Below are positions 45,368 through 55,173 of a stretch of DNA of 64,000 nt, piece by piece. Position 1 is the stretch's first letter; each line of letters opens with the position of its first letter. The notes beneath the pieces were generated by a model. The model saw only the letters and a program-made list of their open reading frames with translations. It was not told the DNA's origin and searched no databases. The DNA comes from Terriglobus saanensis SP1PR4 (lineage in GTDB: Bacteria > Acidobacteriota > Terriglobia > Terriglobales > Acidobacteriaceae), in NCBI RefSeq assembly GCF_000179915.2, contig NC_014963.1:3038001-3102000 (forward strand). Reading direction: 5' to 3'. The position numbers and the translations under genes were made by a program.

Positions 45368-46336
45368 CTATTTCATCGAAAAGACCACGCGAGGCTTGCC
45401 GGGAGCTTTGTCCCAGACTTCCTCTACCTTAGAGAGCGGCACGACCGTGGTCGCAATCTTCAAGCCTGCCGGCTGAACCGCGTCGAAGACATTTTTGATC
45501 GCCTGCAGTAGAACGGACTGAGGAACACTCCCCACGCCGCTTCCCATGAGCAGGATGGCCGAGGAACGGAGGGCCGCGCCCGGTAAATCAATGTTTTCTT
45601 CCCCGCTGGACCCGCCGACGTGCACGAAGCGGACGGGAGTACCGTCCTCCACAGCCTTAGCGATCGCAACGATGATGGTCTTCGCGCTCTCACCCCACAA
45701 ATAATCGATAACGACATGGATCCCAGAAGCAAAGACCTTCTTCAAAGCCTCCTCGTAATCTTTTGCTCCGGACGGGTGCAGCATCCCCAGAGTGAATGGG
45801 ATCACCACATCTGCTCCGAGCTGTTCCAACTCTTCCATGTTGCGGCCTGTTGCGATAACCTTGGCCGCGCCCAGGTACTTCGCCAGTTGAACGGCAAGTC
45901 TGCCTGCGGTTCCGGTTGCACCGTTGATGAGCACCGTTTCTCCAGCCACAAGGTGAGCGCGCTCCACAAGCGCCGCCCAGGCGGACATTCCGGGATTTGC
46001 GATGGCAGCCGCCGTGACGTCATTCAGAGAGTCTGGAAGTTCTATGCACCGCCTGGAGTTCACCGGGCAAAACTCTGCAAGAGCTCCGAAGGGGGCGTCC
46101 GGTAGAACGAAATAGACTCGTCTTCCATCCTGCGTTATTCCGACACCATCGGATCCAGCGACTAAGGGAAATACCCCGCCGGAGCTGTAATGCGAGCCCG
46201 ATGCTCGCGATTTCGAGAAGTGGCTTAGCGCGGAAGCTCGTACTGTAATCAGTTCTTCCCCCGCCTGTGCGTTGGGTGTTTGGAAATCACCATAGACGGG
46301 CATCTTGCCCGCTGCCGTAACGATTGCTGCTTTCAT
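45368..46336 (-). CDS. NAD(P)H quinone-reductase-like medium-chain dehydrogenase
   Basis: A 322-aa zinc-free MDR-family protein. The N-terminal GroES-like half (MKAAIVTAAGKMPVYGDFQT, FPLVAGSDGVGITQDG) is followed by PGMSAWAALVERAHLVAGET and the Rossmann site VLINGATGTAGRLAVQLAKY-LGA. Such enzymes reduce quinones or activated double bonds with NADPH. Catalytic-zinc cysteines are absent. It is transcribed divergently from a TetR-type repressor, and a perfect palindrome lies between the two starts, so it is probably induced by an electrophile or drug sensed by that repressor. Confidence 0.85.
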   Translation of the reverse strand: MKAAIVTAAGKMPVYGDFQTPNAQAGEELITVRASALSHFSKSRASGSHYSSGGVFPLVAGSDGVGITQDGRRVYFVLPDAPFGALAEFCPVNSRRCIELPDSLNDVTAAAIANPGMSAWAALVERAHLVAGETVLINGATGTAGRLAVQLAKYLGAAKVIATGRNMEELEQLGADVVIPFTLGMLHPSGAKDYEEALKKVFASGIHVVIDYLWGESAKTIIVAIAKAVEDGTPVRFVHVGGSSGEENIDLPGAALRSSAILLMGSGVGSVPQSVLLQAIKNVFDAVQPAGLKIATTVVPLSKVEEVWDKAPGKPRVVFSMK

Positions 46337-46374
46337 AGATTCCTCCGCGGTTTCAGAATCGAACGTCGTTCAAT

Positions 46375-46395
46375 ATATCTAACACCGTTAGATAT
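46375..46395. promoter_or_regulatory. Perfect 21-bp operator palindrome between quinone-reductase and tetR genes
   Basis: Arms ATATCTAAC and GTTAGATAT flank a 3-bp centre ACC. It lies 38 bp from the reductase start and 29 bp from the tetR start. Size, symmetry and place are those of a TetR-family operator; control of both genes is inference. Confidence 0.8.
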
Positions 46396-46424
46396 TGGAT
46401 GCGCAAGCTTGCTATGCTGGATTC

Positions 46425-47078
46425 ATGAAAATCAACCGGGAGATGGTGACACGGGCAGGGCTGAAACTGCTGAACGAGGATGGGCTGGAGCAACTGACGC
46501 TTCGTCGACTCGGCGTGGAACTCAATGTTCAGGCCGCGACGATCTACTGGCATTTCAAGAGCAAGGAGGAGTTGCTCGACGAGATGGCGACGACCGTCCT
46601 TGCGGAAGGTGCGGCAGATCTCGTGCCCGCGCGAAAATCCTCCGACTGGAGTGTTTGGGCCTCAACTTTCGGCGAAGGCCTGCGCAAGACGCTACTCACG
46701 TACCGTGATGGCGCCCGTATGGTGGCAGGAACGAGGCTTACCAATACCGAGTACCTGAAGACGACTGAAAAGATTGGAAACCGGATGCTTGCAGCTGGCT
46801 TTTCCGTGCGCGCGGCCGTCGTTCTGTTCAGCACGATCTACAACTACACGCTCAGCTTCGTCATGGAAGAGCAGGCGGTCTTCCCTACCCCGGGCCAGCG
46901 ATCTCCGCGCTACTCGGTAGAAGAAAGAAACGCCCGTTTGGATCCTGCAGAGTTCCCGTTCCTTCGGCAAACCGGAACGATCTTGTTCGACCGCTACGAC
47001 CGACGCTTTCGCGAAGGTCTCGCGCTCATTCTGCAAGGTGCCTCTGCCTCACAAGACAAACCGCGACAGAAAAAGTAA
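46425..47078 (+). CDS. TetR/AcrR-family repressor (TetR C-terminal type)
   Basis: A 217-aa regulator. The N-terminal HTH is typical of true TetR proteins: INREMVTRAGLKLLNEDGLE, then LTLRRLGVELNVQAATIYWH, FKSKEELLDEMA. The C-terminal ligand domain keeps the TetR_C pattern (RDGARMVAGTRL, FSVRAAVVLFSTIYNYTLSF). The ATG at 46425 was chosen over one 30 bp upstream because it starts directly before the HTH and the upstream one overlaps the operator palindrome. It is divergent from the quinone reductase. It probably represses both until a ligand binds; ligand unknown. Confidence 0.88.
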   Translation: MKINREMVTRAGLKLLNEDGLEQLTLRRLGVELNVQAATIYWHFKSKEELLDEMATTVLAEGAADLVPARKSSDWSVWASTFGEGLRKTLLTYRDGARMVAGTRLTNTEYLKTTEKIGNRMLAAGFSVRAAVVLFSTIYNYTLSFVMEEQAVFPTPGQRSPRYSVEERNARLDPAEFPFLRQTGTILFDRYDRRFREGLALILQGASASQDKPRQKK

Positions 47079-47162
47079 AGCCCTGGTGCTAACGTAGCAA
47101 GCAAAGGTTGTGACGAAATCCATCTCGGCTCAGAACTAACGTATCTCCGGGAGAAGAGACCT

Positions 47163-48125
47163 ATGGCATCCACAGAACCCCGCACCAGCAACGAAGCCTG
47201 GCCCGCGCTGCCGCAGAGCGAATGGAGTGAAACGTGCGCGACCCTCCAGATCTGGGCTCAAATCGTGGGCAAGATCCGGCTTGCGCTGATGCCTCCGGCC
47301 AATCACACATGGAACGTCACGCTCTACCCTACCGTCCGCGGACTTACTACCTCTCCGATGTGGCAGGGAACACGCATCCTGCAGATCGATTTCGACTTCA
47401 TCGATCACGTTCTTACCCTGCAAACCGACAAGGGCGACCGCCAGGACGTCCCTCTCAGGCCCATGACCGTGGCCGCCTTCTATCAGAAGGTCATAGCCGC
47501 GCTCGAAGACCTGGGAACGCCCGTACGCATCTGGCCTGTGCCAGTGGAGGTAGCGGAGCCTATACCGTTCGACGAGGATGTGACGCACAAGGCATACGAC
47601 CCGGAATACGTCGAGCGCTTCTGGCGCATTCTGTTGCAGACGACAAGGGTTTTCAACACCTTCCGATCCCGGTACATCGGTAAGGTCAGTCCGATCCATC
47701 TCTTCTGGGGTGCGCTCGATCTGGCTTGCACACGCTTCTCTGGACGCAGCGCGCCGGAGCATCCCGGAGTGGTCGGCCTGCCAGACCACGTCACGCGTGA
47801 TGCGTACTCCCACGAGGTGAGCAGTTGTGGCTTTTGGCCCGGAGCACCCGGCATGGAGCCCTTGTTCTACAGCTATGCCTATCCACAGCCCGAGGGATTT
47901 CCAGAGAGTGCTGTACAGCCTGCCGCAGCAAGCTTCGAAAAAGCGCTCGGCGAATTTATCCTGCCCTATGAGGACATGCGGCAGTCGGCAGATCCGGAAG
48001 AAGCGTTGCTCCAGTTTTTAGAGAGCACCTACGAGGCTGCTGCCACTACGGCGCATTGGGACCGACAGGCGCTGGAGTCACCATCCTGGCTGTCTTCCGT
48101 CAAGGGCACCAGCGAAGTGGCATGA
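47163..48125 (+). CDS. DUF5996 family protein
   Basis: A 320-aa soluble protein matching the DUF5996 pattern: [51 protein letters not shown], the central [20 protein letters not shown] and [20 protein letters not shown]. No signal peptide or membrane segment is present. The family's biochemical role is unknown. It is followed by selO, whose earliest possible ATG (48122) overlaps this stop, so the two may be coupled. Confidence 0.8.
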   Translation: MASTEPRTSNEAWPALPQSEWSETCATLQIWAQIVGKIRLALMPPANHTWNVTLYPTVRGLTTSPMWQGTRILQIDFDFIDHVLTLQTDKGDRQDVPLRPMTVAAFYQKVIAALEDLGTPVRIWPVPVEVAEPIPFDEDVTHKAYDPEYVERFWRILLQTTRVFNTFRSRYIGKVSPIHLFWGALDLACTRFSGRSAPEHPGVVGLPDHVTRDAYSHEVSSCGFWPGAPGMEPLFYSYAYPQPEGFPESAVQPAAASFEKALGEFILPYEDMRQSADPEEALLQFLESTYEAAATTAHWDRQALESPSWLSSVKGTSEVA

Positions 48126-48172
48126 TGTGGCGGCGGCGACAACGCGAACTGCCAAGCCAAGTAAACTTAGGT

Positions 48173-49702
48173 ATGAGTTCTCCAGCAACGCCCGTGTCCT
48201 CCGGCTCCGACCAGAACTCTGTGCATTTCCCGTTCGCAAACACCTACGCCCGTTTGCCGCAACGCTTCTACTCCCGTGTGGATCCTACGCCGGTAGCAGC
48301 TCCGCGCCTGGTGAAGATCAATATCGAACTGGCTCGTAAGCTAGGCTTGGATCCGGGTGCGCTGGCGAGCACGGAAGGCGTCGAGATTCTGGCGGGTAAC
48401 CGCGTAGCGGAAGGATCCGAACCGCTGGCGATGGCCTATGCCGGACATCAGTTCGGGCACTTCGTTCCACAGCTCGGTGACGGACGCGCCAATCTGCTCG
48501 GCGAGGTGATCGGACAAGACGGTCTGCGCTACGACATTCAACTCAAAGGCTCCGGCCCCTCTGCTTTTTCACGACGCGGCGATGGCAGAGCCGCACTCGG
48601 TCCCGTATTACGCGAATACATCGTCAGCGAGGCCATGGCGGCGATGGGCGTGCCGACCACCCGCGCCCTGGCTGCAGTGACCACAGGCGAGCAGGTCTTC
48701 CGCGAAACGATCTTACCCGGAGCCGTACTCACCCGTGTCGCAGCGAGCCATCTCCGCGTAGGCACCTTTCAGTACTTCGCCGCACAGGGAGATACCGAAG
48801 GAATCCAAACACTCGCGGACTACGCGATCGCACGGCATTACCCTGAAGCTGCACAGAGAGAAAAGCCCTACCGCGCCCTGCTGGACGGCGTGATCGCCCG
48901 GCATGCGTACCTGATGGCCCAGTGGATGCTTCTTGGCTTTATCCATGGCGTAATGAATACCGACAATACCTCTATCTCCGGGGAGACCATCGACTACGGC
49001 CCGTGCGCTTTCATGGAAGCATACGATCCGGCCAAGGTGTTCAGCTCCATCGACCATCGAGGACGCTACGCCTATGGCAACCAGCCGCACGCCGCACACT
49101 GGAACCTGACCCGTCTCGCCGAAACACTGCTGCCGCTTCTACAGCGGGAGGAAGGAAGCGAAGAGGCTGCAACGGCCTCGGCCTGGGCAGCGCTCGAGGC
49201 CTTCGGGTCGCAGTTTGAAGCGGCCCAGGCGGCTGGCTTACGACGCAAGCTCGGCCTCTTTACTGAACGAGAAGGCGATGCGGTCCTCGCGCAGGACCTG
49301 ATGGATCGTATGGCCGCCAACAGCGCCGACTTTACGCTCACCTTCCGTCGGCTCAGCGATGCCGTCGCGGGGCCGGAGGGTGACGCGGGAGTGCGTACGC
49401 TCTTCGCCGACCCAAGCGCTTACGACTCATGGGCCAACACGTGGCGAAATCGTTTGAAAGAAGAAGATGTCTCGGGACAGGAGCGCGCCAAGAGTATGCG
49501 ACTGGCTAGTCCTGCATTCATCCCGCGCAATCACAGGATGGAAGCCGTGATTGAAGCCGCAGTCCTTCGACAGGACTTCCAACCATTTGAAGAGTTGCTC
49601 GATGTCGTTTCACGTCCGTACGAAGACCGCCCGGAGTTCGAGCGGTATGCCACGCCAGCCCTACCGGAAGAGTGCGTGAGCCAAACCTTCTGCGGCACGT
49701 AA
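48173..49702 (+). CDS. selO: SelO / YdiU protein adenylyltransferase (pseudokinase fold)
   Basis: A 509-aa protein of the SelO (UPF0061/YdiU) family, which transfers AMP from ATP to Ser/Thr/Tyr of target proteins and is tied to redox stress. Landmarks: [104 protein letters not shown]. The conserved Asn/Asp of the metal site (NTDN, IDYGP) are present. A near-terminal cysteine (TFCGT) sits where many SelO proteins carry Cys or Sec. Start chosen at 48173 by fit to the family; ATG 48122 is possible. Confidence 0.93.
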   Translation: MSSPATPVSSGSDQNSVHFPFANTYARLPQRFYSRVDPTPVAAPRLVKINIELARKLGLDPGALASTEGVEILAGNRVAEGSEPLAMAYAGHQFGHFVPQLGDGRANLLGEVIGQDGLRYDIQLKGSGPSAFSRRGDGRAALGPVLREYIVSEAMAAMGVPTTRALAAVTTGEQVFRETILPGAVLTRVAASHLRVGTFQYFAAQGDTEGIQTLADYAIARHYPEAAQREKPYRALLDGVIARHAYLMAQWMLLGFIHGVMNTDNTSISGETIDYGPCAFMEAYDPAKVFSSIDHRGRYAYGNQPHAAHWNLTRLAETLLPLLQREEGSEEAATASAWAALEAFGSQFEAAQAAGLRRKLGLFTEREGDAVLAQDLMDRMAANSADFTLTFRRLSDAVAGPEGDAGVRTLFADPSAYDSWANTWRNRLKEEDVSGQERAKSMRLASPAFIPRNHRMEAVIEAAVLRQDFQPFEELLDVVSRPYEDRPEFERYATPALPEECVSQTFCGT

Positions 49703-49777
49703 AGGTGAACGCGTAGCCGCAGTGTCCCTACCGAACTTTGGCAAGATAGAAATCAATTGCCATGCGCCACATTTCTA

Positions 49778-49806
49778 TTGACTGCTCACAGGTCGCACCC
49801 TATAGT
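49778..49806 (+). promoter_or_regulatory. Sigma-70-type promoter of the tyrosinase-LodA-laccase cluster
   Basis: TTGACT (49778-49783) and TATAGT (49801-49806) with exactly 17 bp between. Transcription would start near 49813 and leave a leader of about 124 nt before the tyrosinase start at 49937. Confidence 0.7.
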
Positions 49807-49936
49807 GGCTCGACGAACCTGTAGAGTTCTTTCGCGTTCGGGCCCACCTTCTGCATATCTCCCCTCTGTCATCTTCTTTTCCGATTCTGAATTCCCGCGC
49901 TCGCTTGTGCGTTGTCAGAAATCTGTCGAGGTGTAT

Positions 49937-51967
49937 ATGCCGGTGGCCAGCTCTTCTCTTTCGTTCCACGATGTCCAAGCCCTTCTCAAAAAAGCCGCGA
50001 ACGATCAGATATCCGCCTTCGCCGGTCTTCCGCTCAGTGAGTTCTCTCGCGAGGAGTTCCTGACCGCGAAGATTTTGGGACTTCCTCTCGTCACGCTACC
50101 TGCTAAAGGCGGTTGCTGCTCAGGCAAAACGGCTCCGTCTGCTTCCGATTCCGTCCTGTTATTGGGCCTGCGCGGCCAAGCACCCTTCGACGGCTCGCAG
50201 TTTCCACGGCTTCCCCTGGGACAACCGCCGATGGCAGACGAGGACATTGACGCAATCGAGCGATGGATTCTGGAAGGCGCTCCGGAGAGCGCTCCAGCAC
50301 ATGCAAGCTATCCCCTTCCCGACAGCGATTGGACCCACCAGACCAACATGGAGGTGGTAGAGGTCGAAGCCTGCGACGATGCCCTGCAGGCCTTTGCTGA
50401 ATATGACGGCGAGAGCAACGAATACCGCTACCAGAACGGAGAGCTGCGCCAGCGCGTCAACATCGATTGCATGACAGAAGCGCAACTTGCGCGACTGCGT
50501 GAGGCTTTCGCACACCTTTATGCCTTGAACGACTGGGCGGAGGATGCGCGCAGTTACAACAATGTCGCACTCATCCACCAGAACCATTGCCAGCATGGAT
50601 GGGAACGCTTTCTGCCATGGCATCGCGTTTATCTGTACGAGATGGAGCAGGTCATCCAGGAGTTCTATCCTGACGTCACGCTGCCGTACTGGGACTGGAC
50701 GATGCCGCAATATCGGCCAGCGCAGCCGGACAAGGGTGAGATCATCCCACCCGCACTGCAGGCTTTTCTCACGAAGGCTTCGCTACCGTATTTGCACTCA
50801 AACGGCATCCCGACGGGAGCACTACAGCCCATCGTGGACCAGCGCTTCGCTTCACAACAGAGCTTCTTTACCGCAGTAAGTCAACTCATCGGCCCAATCT
50901 ACTGCGTTGGAAAGTATCGAGAAAGCTTTCTGGATGCTCTGCTCGCTGCCAATCCGCTCTGGTATCCCCTGCGGTATCCCGGCGAATTTGCTGGCTCCAC
51001 AATCAACAAGACCATCCACTATCACTACCCCACAGCGGACGACATGGCGCAGATCATGAGCCTGCGCACGTTCCGCGACTTCGGAGGTGGCAGCTTTTAC
51101 GATGACGCCTTCGGCTTCATGGACCAGAATCCGCACAACACCATGCATATCTGGACTGGCGGCATGAATCCGCAGTTTGACCAGCAGCAACCACTCTCCC
51201 TGCTGGGGAAGAGCGATCGCAACCGCGGCGTAAAAGTGGCTGGCCGCGCCTTCCATCGCAAGTCGGATCTCTACTCTCAGCCGCAGTTCGGCGATATGTT
51301 CAGCAACCTCACAGCTTCCTACGATCCGGTCTTCTGGCCGATCCATGTGAACATCGATCGCCTGTGGCATGAGTGGCAGTTGCTTAATCCCCACTCGAAT
51401 CCCGTGGATCTCGATTCAGTTCTTACGCCGTGGAGTTACACCGTACGCGACACGCTGGAGATGAAGCGATTCGGATACGAATATATGCGCAGCTCCTGCC
51501 TACTGCCCGTGGGAGCAGCTTCGCCTGTAGCACGTTTCACTTCACGTTCCATCCCCGTCGCGGAAGGTACGCGTACCGCGTTCCGTACCGCAGAGATCCG
51601 TCTGCACCGCGTTCCGCAGTTGCCACGCTCCTGCTTTGTGCGTGTGTTCCTGAACCTGCCCGACGCAAACGCAAACACGCCGATGGAAGACGTTCATTAC
51701 GCCGGATACTTCGCGATCTTCGGGCACGGCGATTGCATAGGAGGCCCCGGTCACTGCGCCGTTCCCGTGCGTGGAAAGTATGATCTGCGGCCTCGTAGCC
51801 ACAACACACCGCGCAACCATCGCGTGGATGTGACGAAGACAGCGCGCAGCCTCTTCGATGCGGGCGCCACCGAGATCAGCATCACGCTGGTGGTGATTGG
51901 GGCCGACTACGAAGAGGAACGCGAACTCTTCCGGCTCGACGGCGTGTCTCTCAACTTTCTGGATTAG
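49937..51967 (+). CDS. Tyrosinase (polyphenol oxidase) with an N-terminal haem-less cytochrome-like domain
   Basis: A 676-aa type-3 copper enzyme. CuA: H214/H217, then C218-Q-H220-G-x3-F-x2-W-H229-R (CQHGWERFLPWHR). CuB: H400 and H404 in PHNTMHIW, plus H470 in DPVFWPIHVNIDRLW. Tyrosinases oxidise phenols to o-quinones. Residues about 1-110 resemble the cytochrome-c-like domains of bacterial Cyt-fused proteins (DEDIDAIERWILEGAP), but the expected CxxCH haem site is replaced by GGCCSG. The last 150 residues form a beta domain, as in plant and bacterial latent polyphenol oxidases. No signal peptide is seen. The ATG at 49937 follows GAGGTG. First gene of a six-gene cluster. Confidence 0.88.
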   Translation: MPVASSSLSFHDVQALLKKAANDQISAFAGLPLSEFSREEFLTAKILGLPLVTLPAKGGCCSGKTAPSASDSVLLLGLRGQAPFDGSQFPRLPLGQPPMADEDIDAIERWILEGAPESAPAHASYPLPDSDWTHQTNMEVVEVEACDDALQAFAEYDGESNEYRYQNGELRQRVNIDCMTEAQLARLREAFAHLYALNDWAEDARSYNNVALIHQNHCQHGWERFLPWHRVYLYEMEQVIQEFYPDVTLPYWDWTMPQYRPAQPDKGEIIPPALQAFLTKASLPYLHSNGIPTGALQPIVDQRFASQQSFFTAVSQLIGPIYCVGKYRESFLDALLAANPLWYPLRYPGEFAGSTINKTIHYHYPTADDMAQIMSLRTFRDFGGGSFYDDAFGFMDQNPHNTMHIWTGGMNPQFDQQQPLSLLGKSDRNRGVKVAGRAFHRKSDLYSQPQFGDMFSNLTASYDPVFWPIHVNIDRLWHEWQLLNPHSNPVDLDSVLTPWSYTVRDTLEMKRFGYEYMRSSCLLPVGAASPVARFTSRSIPVAEGTRTAFRTAEIRLHRVPQLPRSCFVRVFLNLPDANANTPMEDVHYAGYFAIFGHGDCIGGPGHCAVPVRGKYDLRPRSHNTPRNHRVDVTKTARSLFDAGATEISITLVVIGADYEEERELFRLDGVSLNFLD

Positions 51968-52015
51968 TCCGTAGCAGAGATCGCCGATGGTGTGCCATCG
52001 CAAAGGAGTGGATTC

Positions 52016-54757
52016 GTGAGCGACAAGCAGTCAATTCCCATTTACAAGATTCACCCCGGCATCGGTATCGCACGCCTGGGAAATAGCCCGGATGAGTTCT
52101 GCATCTCTCCGGAGACGCCCGCGTCACTTCCCATCGCATGCGACGCGCAAGGTAATCCTTCCGTTACGGCGGACGGCTCAGGCCCGGTGCGTATCGATCT
52201 GTTCAAGGATATTCGAGGGCGCATTAAGCGCCAGGCCGCGCGCTTCCAGGTGTATGTCTACGACGACGCGAGTCCGGAGGGCCGCCCGCTCAGGATCGGC
52301 GACACAATTGAAGGAGGCGGCAATCGTGGCGTCCTGAGCAACATTCAGTGGCGCGTCTATCTGGCCAACAAGAAAAGCGCCTGGTACGAGTTTCAACAGC
52401 TCGAAGGCGAACATGGCTACCTTCCTGGCCATCCGCTGCGTAACGCGGACATCACGGACCCGAACGCGCGTCAGCGCTTGATCATAGATGCTGGCCCCCA
52501 GATCGTCGACCTTCAGGGCAAGCGCCGAGCCGCGTTCAATCGTTACGCTGGCGATACCTACGCGACCACCTTTCCACCAGAGGATTTACAGCCGAGCGCC
52601 ATTCACACGCTGGGCGAGATCCTTACCGACAATGAGGGCCGCCTCCTGGTGCTCGGTGGCCACGGCTACTCCGGAAGCTTTAACACCGGTTTTGGCGAAC
52701 CGCGCATCAACACCTACGCCAACAACGACGGCTGGTTTGACGACACCTCCGACGGCCCCGTCCATGCACGTCTCTTCATGTACTCGGAGGAGGTCGCACG
52801 CACGCGCTACATCGATGTCGAATATCCGTCGTGGGTGATCGCGGGATATCCGGCCTACGTTCCCCAGGTTCTCGACATGGTCACGCTGGACGACGTGATG
52901 CAGGACATGGCAGTCACACAGTTTGCTACATGCACTCACCTCTACGGCAAGGCTGGCACGTTCAACGACCCACAACACATTGCTCCTTCCGACACCGGAG
53001 AGCTTGCTCTTTGGAAGGCCTCAGACCTACGCTGGAATCCCACCTACAAGCCCTGGTTCTATCGCGACATCTGGAGCATCCTCTTCCGCGCCGACGAGTA
53101 CACCTATCTGACCAACGTGCTCGCCGGCTCTAACTACCCGCATAACCAATCGCCGCGCGGAAACTTCGATCCCGACAAGCTTTCGATCCCTCCGAAGTTG
53201 AACGAAAAATCCTATGTACGGGCCAGCCAATCGGCGGTGGAAGCAAACAACTCCGGCGCGCTCTTCTTCGAAGCGATGGACGCAGGCCTGGACCTGATGG
53301 ATCAACAAGCCGTCAACTCTCGCAAAGAACGGGAAGGCTTCCGGCTCATGGCCGTGGTCAAGAAGGCTTCGTCGCGAGAAGAGTTACTGGCAGCCCTGCA
53401 GCACTTTGCCGAAGTCACGTGCGGCAGTATCCCGCCCACCGAAGTCGATCCCTACCTCGCGCACTGGAAGCTTCTGTATGCGCAGTCGAAGGAGGCAGAG
53501 ACGGATCCGGGCGAGGCTTATCGTGAAGCGCGCGACCGTCTCGAAACAGCCATCCACAACTTCGCCGAGGAACTCACACCTCCGCGTGCGTTAGTTGCCG
53601 CGGAAAACCCTGCAGCCTCGCTTACCGCCACCACACCACCATCGCAGCAGGCCGTCTCTCCTCATCGCGCAATTCTCACTCTGCTGGATCGGCTCTCCAG
53701 CCAATTCCGCTCGGGCACACTTCTGGCGGACGCTCTCGCGCGCGCGCGCGCCGAAAACACCGCCGACCCCTTCCGCGCTTATCGCACGTATCTCTACGAC
53801 CTGTTGCGCAAGACCGGGGAAGAGAATGTCTTCCGCGTCGAAACCAAACCCTCTAGCCGGGTGCATCATCTTCCGCTGATGCCGCTGCTCAGCGGCGATA
53901 ATCCCATCTCGAACAACCTGCCGTCCAAATTCCTTTGCCTGACGGATTTCCAACTTTATCTGCTGAAGCAGTGGGGAGAAGGAAACTTCTACAACGAGAT
54001 CCTCGAAGGTTGGGTTCCAGCTTCGGAGATCGATCCATGGCAGCCTTACTTGAACCTGCAGGCAAAGACGGGTCTGGAGCTCGATCGCTACGTTATCTCC
54101 AATCTTGCGGGAGGCGCATTCTGTCCCGGCGCTGAAGTGGGTTGGATCATGCGCAACCCTTCCATCTATGTAGAGCCCTACCGTATCAAGGCCGACCCAC
54201 TCTTCTCTAGCTTCCGCCAGACTGCGGCGAATGAGAACCAGATCGGCGTCACCGAGGTGAACTACAGCGCGTACATCGACCAACCGCTCAGTCAGGCCAG
54301 CGACTACAGGAAGGGACTGCAGCCCGGCGACCTGACCAAGATGATGGCGCTCCCCTGGCAGGCCGACTTCAACGAATGCTCGACCCAGGAGATCAACGTC
54401 TCCTATGAACTCTTCAACCAGATCAATCCCGACAGCGAGCAGGACTTCTGGCTGCAGCGCGAGAACCAGGTATGGGAGACGCTCTGGTGGCCAGCGCATC
54501 GTCCGATGCAAGCCTATGAATTCATTCCCGGCACAGAGAGCAACCCGGCATTCCAGATTGTGAATTGGGCCTGGGGCATTCCGCAGACCAACGCGGGAGA
54601 CCTGAAGATGGTCACCGAGTGGTCTCGGTTGGGCTTCCTTATACGCAACTTCTATATCCCGCAGGCGGAGTTGAACGTGCCGTCTCCGGCAAACCCCAAA
54701 TACATCAGCGTTGAACGCAACACCCTGGAAAAACGAGAAGGAGAAAGCGATGAGTAA
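52016..54757 (+). CDS. LodA-like amino-acid oxidase with cysteine tryptophylquinone cofactor
   Basis: A 913-aa protein of the LodA/GoxA family, whose members oxidise a free amine of amino acids (lysine epsilon-amine in LodA, glycine in GoxA) using a cofactor built from Cys and Trp of the same chain. Family landmarks: YKIHPGIGIARLGNSPDEF at the start, LGGHGYSGSF, TYANNDGWFDDTSDGPVHAR, and the cofactor region GGAFCPGAEVGW (C703) and MALPWQADFNECS (W781). It is longer than LodA (about 726 aa, recalled) because of extra helical sequence at about 460-620. GTG 52016 follows AAGGAG. It lies 48 bp after the tyrosinase and ahead of a LodB-like gene that would make the cofactor. Substrate unknown. Confidence 0.82.
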   Translation: MSDKQSIPIYKIHPGIGIARLGNSPDEFCISPETPASLPIACDAQGNPSVTADGSGPVRIDLFKDIRGRIKRQAARFQVYVYDDASPEGRPLRIGDTIEGGGNRGVLSNIQWRVYLANKKSAWYEFQQLEGEHGYLPGHPLRNADITDPNARQRLIIDAGPQIVDLQGKRRAAFNRYAGDTYATTFPPEDLQPSAIHTLGEILTDNEGRLLVLGGHGYSGSFNTGFGEPRINTYANNDGWFDDTSDGPVHARLFMYSEEVARTRYIDVEYPSWVIAGYPAYVPQVLDMVTLDDVMQDMAVTQFATCTHLYGKAGTFNDPQHIAPSDTGELALWKASDLRWNPTYKPWFYRDIWSILFRADEYTYLTNVLAGSNYPHNQSPRGNFDPDKLSIPPKLNEKSYVRASQSAVEANNSGALFFEAMDAGLDLMDQQAVNSRKEREGFRLMAVVKKASSREELLAALQHFAEVTCGSIPPTEVDPYLAHWKLLYAQSKEAETDPGEAYREARDRLETAIHNFAEELTPPRALVAAENPAASLTATTPPSQQAVSPHRAILTLLDRLSSQFRSGTLLADALARARAENTADPFRAYRTYLYDLLRKTGEENVFRVETKPSSRVHHLPLMPLLSGDNPISNNLPSKFLCLTDFQLYLLKQWGEGNFYNEILEGWVPASEIDPWQPYLNLQAKTGLELDRYVISNLAGGAFCPGAEVGWIMRNPSIYVEPYRIKADPLFSSFRQTAANENQIGVTEVNYSAYIDQPLSQASDYRKGLQPGDLTKMMALPWQADFNECSTQEINVSYELFNQINPDSEQDFWLQRENQVWETLWWPAHRPMQAYEFIPGTESNPAFQIVNWAWGIPQTNAGDLKMVTEWSRLGFLIRNFYIPQAELNVPSPANPKYISVERNTLEKREGESDE

Positions 54758-55172
54758 GAATCCATGGGTCGGAAGTTGGACCTACCGTAGTCTCTTGAAC
54801 GATCCGGATGGTTCAGTGGACTTCGACAAACTTGAATTTGGCGAAGGCACCATCGTCATTCATGATGACAACGCCAGCGAACTGCTTACAGGCACCATTG
54901 GTGGCCCGGGCTGGTCTCTCACGCTGCATGGCTCACGCGCCTACGGATCTCCCTCGCAGGTCCGGTTCGAAGGCAAAGGTCTCGTGGGCGGAGAGCTCTG
55001 GATCTATGACTATATCGGTTGGCTGGTGCCCGTCTGGCCCAATAGTACCGAACAACTGCAACGTACCGCGTTTGTAGGATCAGTCGTACGGACCATCCCT
55101 CACTCCAATGGCAACGGCGGCACCGCACCCGCAGGCGTGGTTGCGTCGTTCTATGCGGTCAAGGTGGATTAG
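54750..55172 (+). CDS. Small beta-rich protein of unknown function between lodA- and lodB-like genes
   Basis: A 140-aa protein without signal peptide. It is rich in Gly, Trp and alternating strand patterns: MSKNPWVGSWTYRSLLNDPD, GTIVIHDDN, TGTIGGPGWSLTLHG, GGELWIYDYIGWLVPVWPN, VGSVVRTIPHS, PAGVVASFYAVK. This could be a single small beta-barrel of the avidin/lipocalin kind, but I recognise no family. The ATG at 54750 has AGAAGGAG before it and overlaps the LodA stop by 8 bases; the LodB start comes 1 base after its stop. Such tight packing implies a role with the quinone oxidase, for example as a subunit or maturation aid; that is inference. Confidence 0.65.
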   Translation: MSKNPWVGSWTYRSLLNDPDGSVDFDKLEFGEGTIVIHDDNASELLTGTIGGPGWSLTLHGSRAYGSPSQVRFEGKGLVGGELWIYDYIGWLVPVWPNSTEQLQRTAFVGSVVRTIPHSNGNGGTAPAGVVASFYAVKVD

Positions 55173-55173
55173 C

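Noticed and set aside
53591-54511. 306-codon minus-strand frame opposite the LodA-like gene
   Set aside because: Lies wholly inside the LodA-like gene, whose motifs are clear on the plus strand.
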